A stretch of 44,185 nucleotides of DNA from Phaeoceros laevis. Lineage: Eukaryota; Anthocerotophyta; Anthocerotopsida; Notothyladales. The DNA is taken from contig JBNGIQ010009531.1 of assembly GCA_049999765.1 (NCBI GenBank), forward strand, positions 158,485 to 202,669, in the 5' to 3' direction. A model generated the notes under the pieces. The model was given only the letters and a program-made list of their open reading frames with translations. It had not been told where the DNA came from and did not search any database. The stretch's first letter is position 1, and each line of letters starts with the position of its first letter. Shown one piece after another: positions 42,999-44,185 of this stretch. The translations under genes and the position numbers were made by a program.

Positions 42999-44185
42999 AT
43001 GGCCACAGCGAAGGCTGAAGCTTCTTTTCTTCTCTTTGCGGTACGTTGGCTTTCAGGCGGGACCCAACAAATTGGTGTATGCACAGGGATTCAACGAGGA
43101 GCTCCTGCTGACCTCATCCCAGGGAGTCGATCCCTGGCAAGCAAAGCCTCCAGGTGCAGCAGTGTAAGGAGCCCACCACTTCCACTTCTGAGGGACGGGG
43201 TTTCCAGCGATGGTCGTTGCCAGGAGCAGGAGCACTTGTGGCAACAGTTGTTTCTGGATCCTAGCATGTGGTGGGATAACAGACGGGATAAGAAGAGCTC
43301 CCGTTCTCCTGACTTCCGGCGTAAGGGGTCCGGCGAGGTGCTTTGGTTGAACAACAACATGTTTAAGCCAGCTTGGGTTGATGAGCAGCTCGTTTCCTTG
43401 GATATGCAGATGGGTCACGGTGCCTCTCCTTCCAAGTCGAGCTCTCCAGATAATCCTGAACCTGCAAGGGGTGCAGGTTCTCAAATAGGCGCAGGTTCTC
43501 AAATGGGCTCCAGGTGCAGCAGTATAAGGAGCCCAATACTTCCACATCCGATGGGCCTTGGTGCCTCTCCTTTCGAGTCCAGCTCTCAGGATAAGCCTGA
43601 ACCTGGGAGGCGTGCAGGATCGGAAATGGGCGTCGTCACTGCTGTTACCGTGAGCATGTTATGTCAGCAGGGGAAGCTTTCTGAGGCCGTTGGAGCCTTG
43701 GAATCTCTGGCGCAGACAGACTCTGGTGTTTCTCACTCTCTGTTTTGCACTGTGCTAAAACTGTGTACAGCTAAGAAGGATTTGATTGCGGGGCGGCAAG
43801 TTCATGATCTCACTGTCAAACTTGGGTACGAGTCGAATGCATACTTGGGGAACCATATCTTGCGCATGTATGCATGTGGAGGTAGGCTACAGGAGGCCAT
43901 GGATGTGTTCAACAGGGTAGGGAAACCAGATGTCTTCACGTGGTCTTCCATAATCTCTGCACATGCTAAGCATGGACAACCGAAGGATGCCATACAACTC
44001 TACCGTGAGATGCGTAGGTCAGGAGTGAAGGCGGATGGTCACGTCTTTGTAGCTGCCCTTCAAGCTTGTGCATTTGCTGCCGACTTGGAATCTGGCAGAA
44101 AAGTGCACTCTGATGTGTTGCACAGTGGCAATCCTACTGACTTGTTTGTTTGCAACTGCCTGGTTGACATGTATGCAAAATGTGG
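42999..44185 (+). CDS. PPR protein, 5' part, with unusual N-terminal extension (runs off window)
   Basis: Open from the ATG at 42999 (in-frame TGA six bases upstream, at 42993-42995) to the window end: 395 codons, no intron visible. Residues 1-209 have no PPR motif. They begin MATAKAEASFLLFAVRWLSGG, a plausible organelle-targeting start, then are rich in Ser, Pro, Arg and Trp, with the near-repeat RCSSVRSP / RCSSIRSP, the near-repeat GASPSKSSS / GASPFESSS and a GAGSQ doublet. From residue 210 (MGVVTAVTVSMLCQQGK) PPR repeats follow: AGRQVHDLTVKLGYESNAY, HILRMYACGG, DVFTWSSIISAHAKHGQ, LESGRKVHSDV, NCLVDMYAKCG. It is closely related to the complete PPR gene at 9967 over this part. Whether it ends in a DYW domain cannot be seen. 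Confidence 0.88.
   Translation, partial: MATAKAEASFLLFAVRWLSGGTQQIGVCTGIQRGAPADLIPGSRSLASKASRCSSVRSPPLPLLRDGVSSDGRCQEQEHLWQQLFLDPSMWWDNRRDKKSSRSPDFRRKGSGEVLWLNNNMFKPAWVDEQLVSLDMQMGHGASPSKSSSPDNPEPARGAGSQIGAGSQMGSRCSSIRSPILPHPMGLGASPFESSSQDKPEPGRRAGSEMGVVTAVTVSMLCQQGKLSEAVGALESLAQTDSGVSHSLFCTVLKLCTAKKDLIAGRQVHDLTVKLGYESNAYLGNHILRMYACGGRLQEAMDVFNRVGKPDVFTWSSIISAHAKHGQPKDAIQLYREMRRSGVKADGHVFVAALQACAFAADLESGRKVHSDVLHSGNPTDLFVCNCLVDMYAKC

Overview
This is a nuclear segment from a land plant. It holds spliced genes with short GT-AG introns (mostly about 60-450 nt), plastid-targeted amino-acid enzymes, a nuclear-encoded plastid ribosomal protein, a plant-type YTH (ECT) reader, a UBP1-type RNA-binding protein and a peroxisomal IBR3-like enzyme. 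It also holds intronless PLS/DYW pentatricopeptide (PPR) genes. The complete PPR protein ends in Asp-Arg-His instead of Asp-Tyr-Trp. As I recall the literature, that variant belongs to plants with U-to-C organelle RNA editing (hornworts, lycophytes, ferns). Compact genes and introns make a hornwort-like genome a reasonable guess, but this is inference.

Layout. 1-1.0 kb: broken gag-like fragment (minus). 1.0-5.4 kb: non-coding, with an inverted-repeat element at 4.3-4.84 kb that contains a 10-N assembly gap. 5.4-5.8 kb: small basic protein with a histone-H3-like N-terminus (minus). 6.26 kb: tRNA-Val(CAC) (minus). 6.7-9.3 kb: 12-exon AGPR (arginine biosynthesis, minus). 9.6 kb: orphan exon resembling the start of phosphatidylserine synthase 1. 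10.0-12.9 kb: PPR-DYW(DRH) gene. 13.1-14.2 kb: plastid RPL11 (4 exons). 14.6-19.3 kb: IBR3/ACAD10-like gene (17 exons). 19.7-21.1 kb: F-box protein (minus). 22.1-23.5 kb: two-exon gene with faint uracil-DNA-glycosylase-like motifs. 24.0-27.2 kb: UBP1-like gene (12 exons, minus). 28.2-29.4 kb: intronless IGPS (tryptophan biosynthesis). 30.2-33.2 kb: YTH/ECT m6A reader (8 exons, minus). 33.2-37.8 kb: repeats and no gene seen. 37.8-39.0 kb: novel coiled-coil protein. 39.3-42.1 kb: two antisense decayed PPR pieces flanking a decayed second copy of the coiled-coil gene. 43.0 kb to the end: the 5' part of a second PPR gene with an unusual 209-residue leader.

Common threads are organelle function (AGPR, IGPS, RPL11, two PPR genes) and RNA handling (UBP1, YTH, PPR). 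Exon joins were worked out by hand from splice sites, phase and family similarity; every multi-exon model closes in frame. The last 5 kb looks like a young duplication and decay zone for PPR and coiled-coil genes, and is the most dynamic part of the window.
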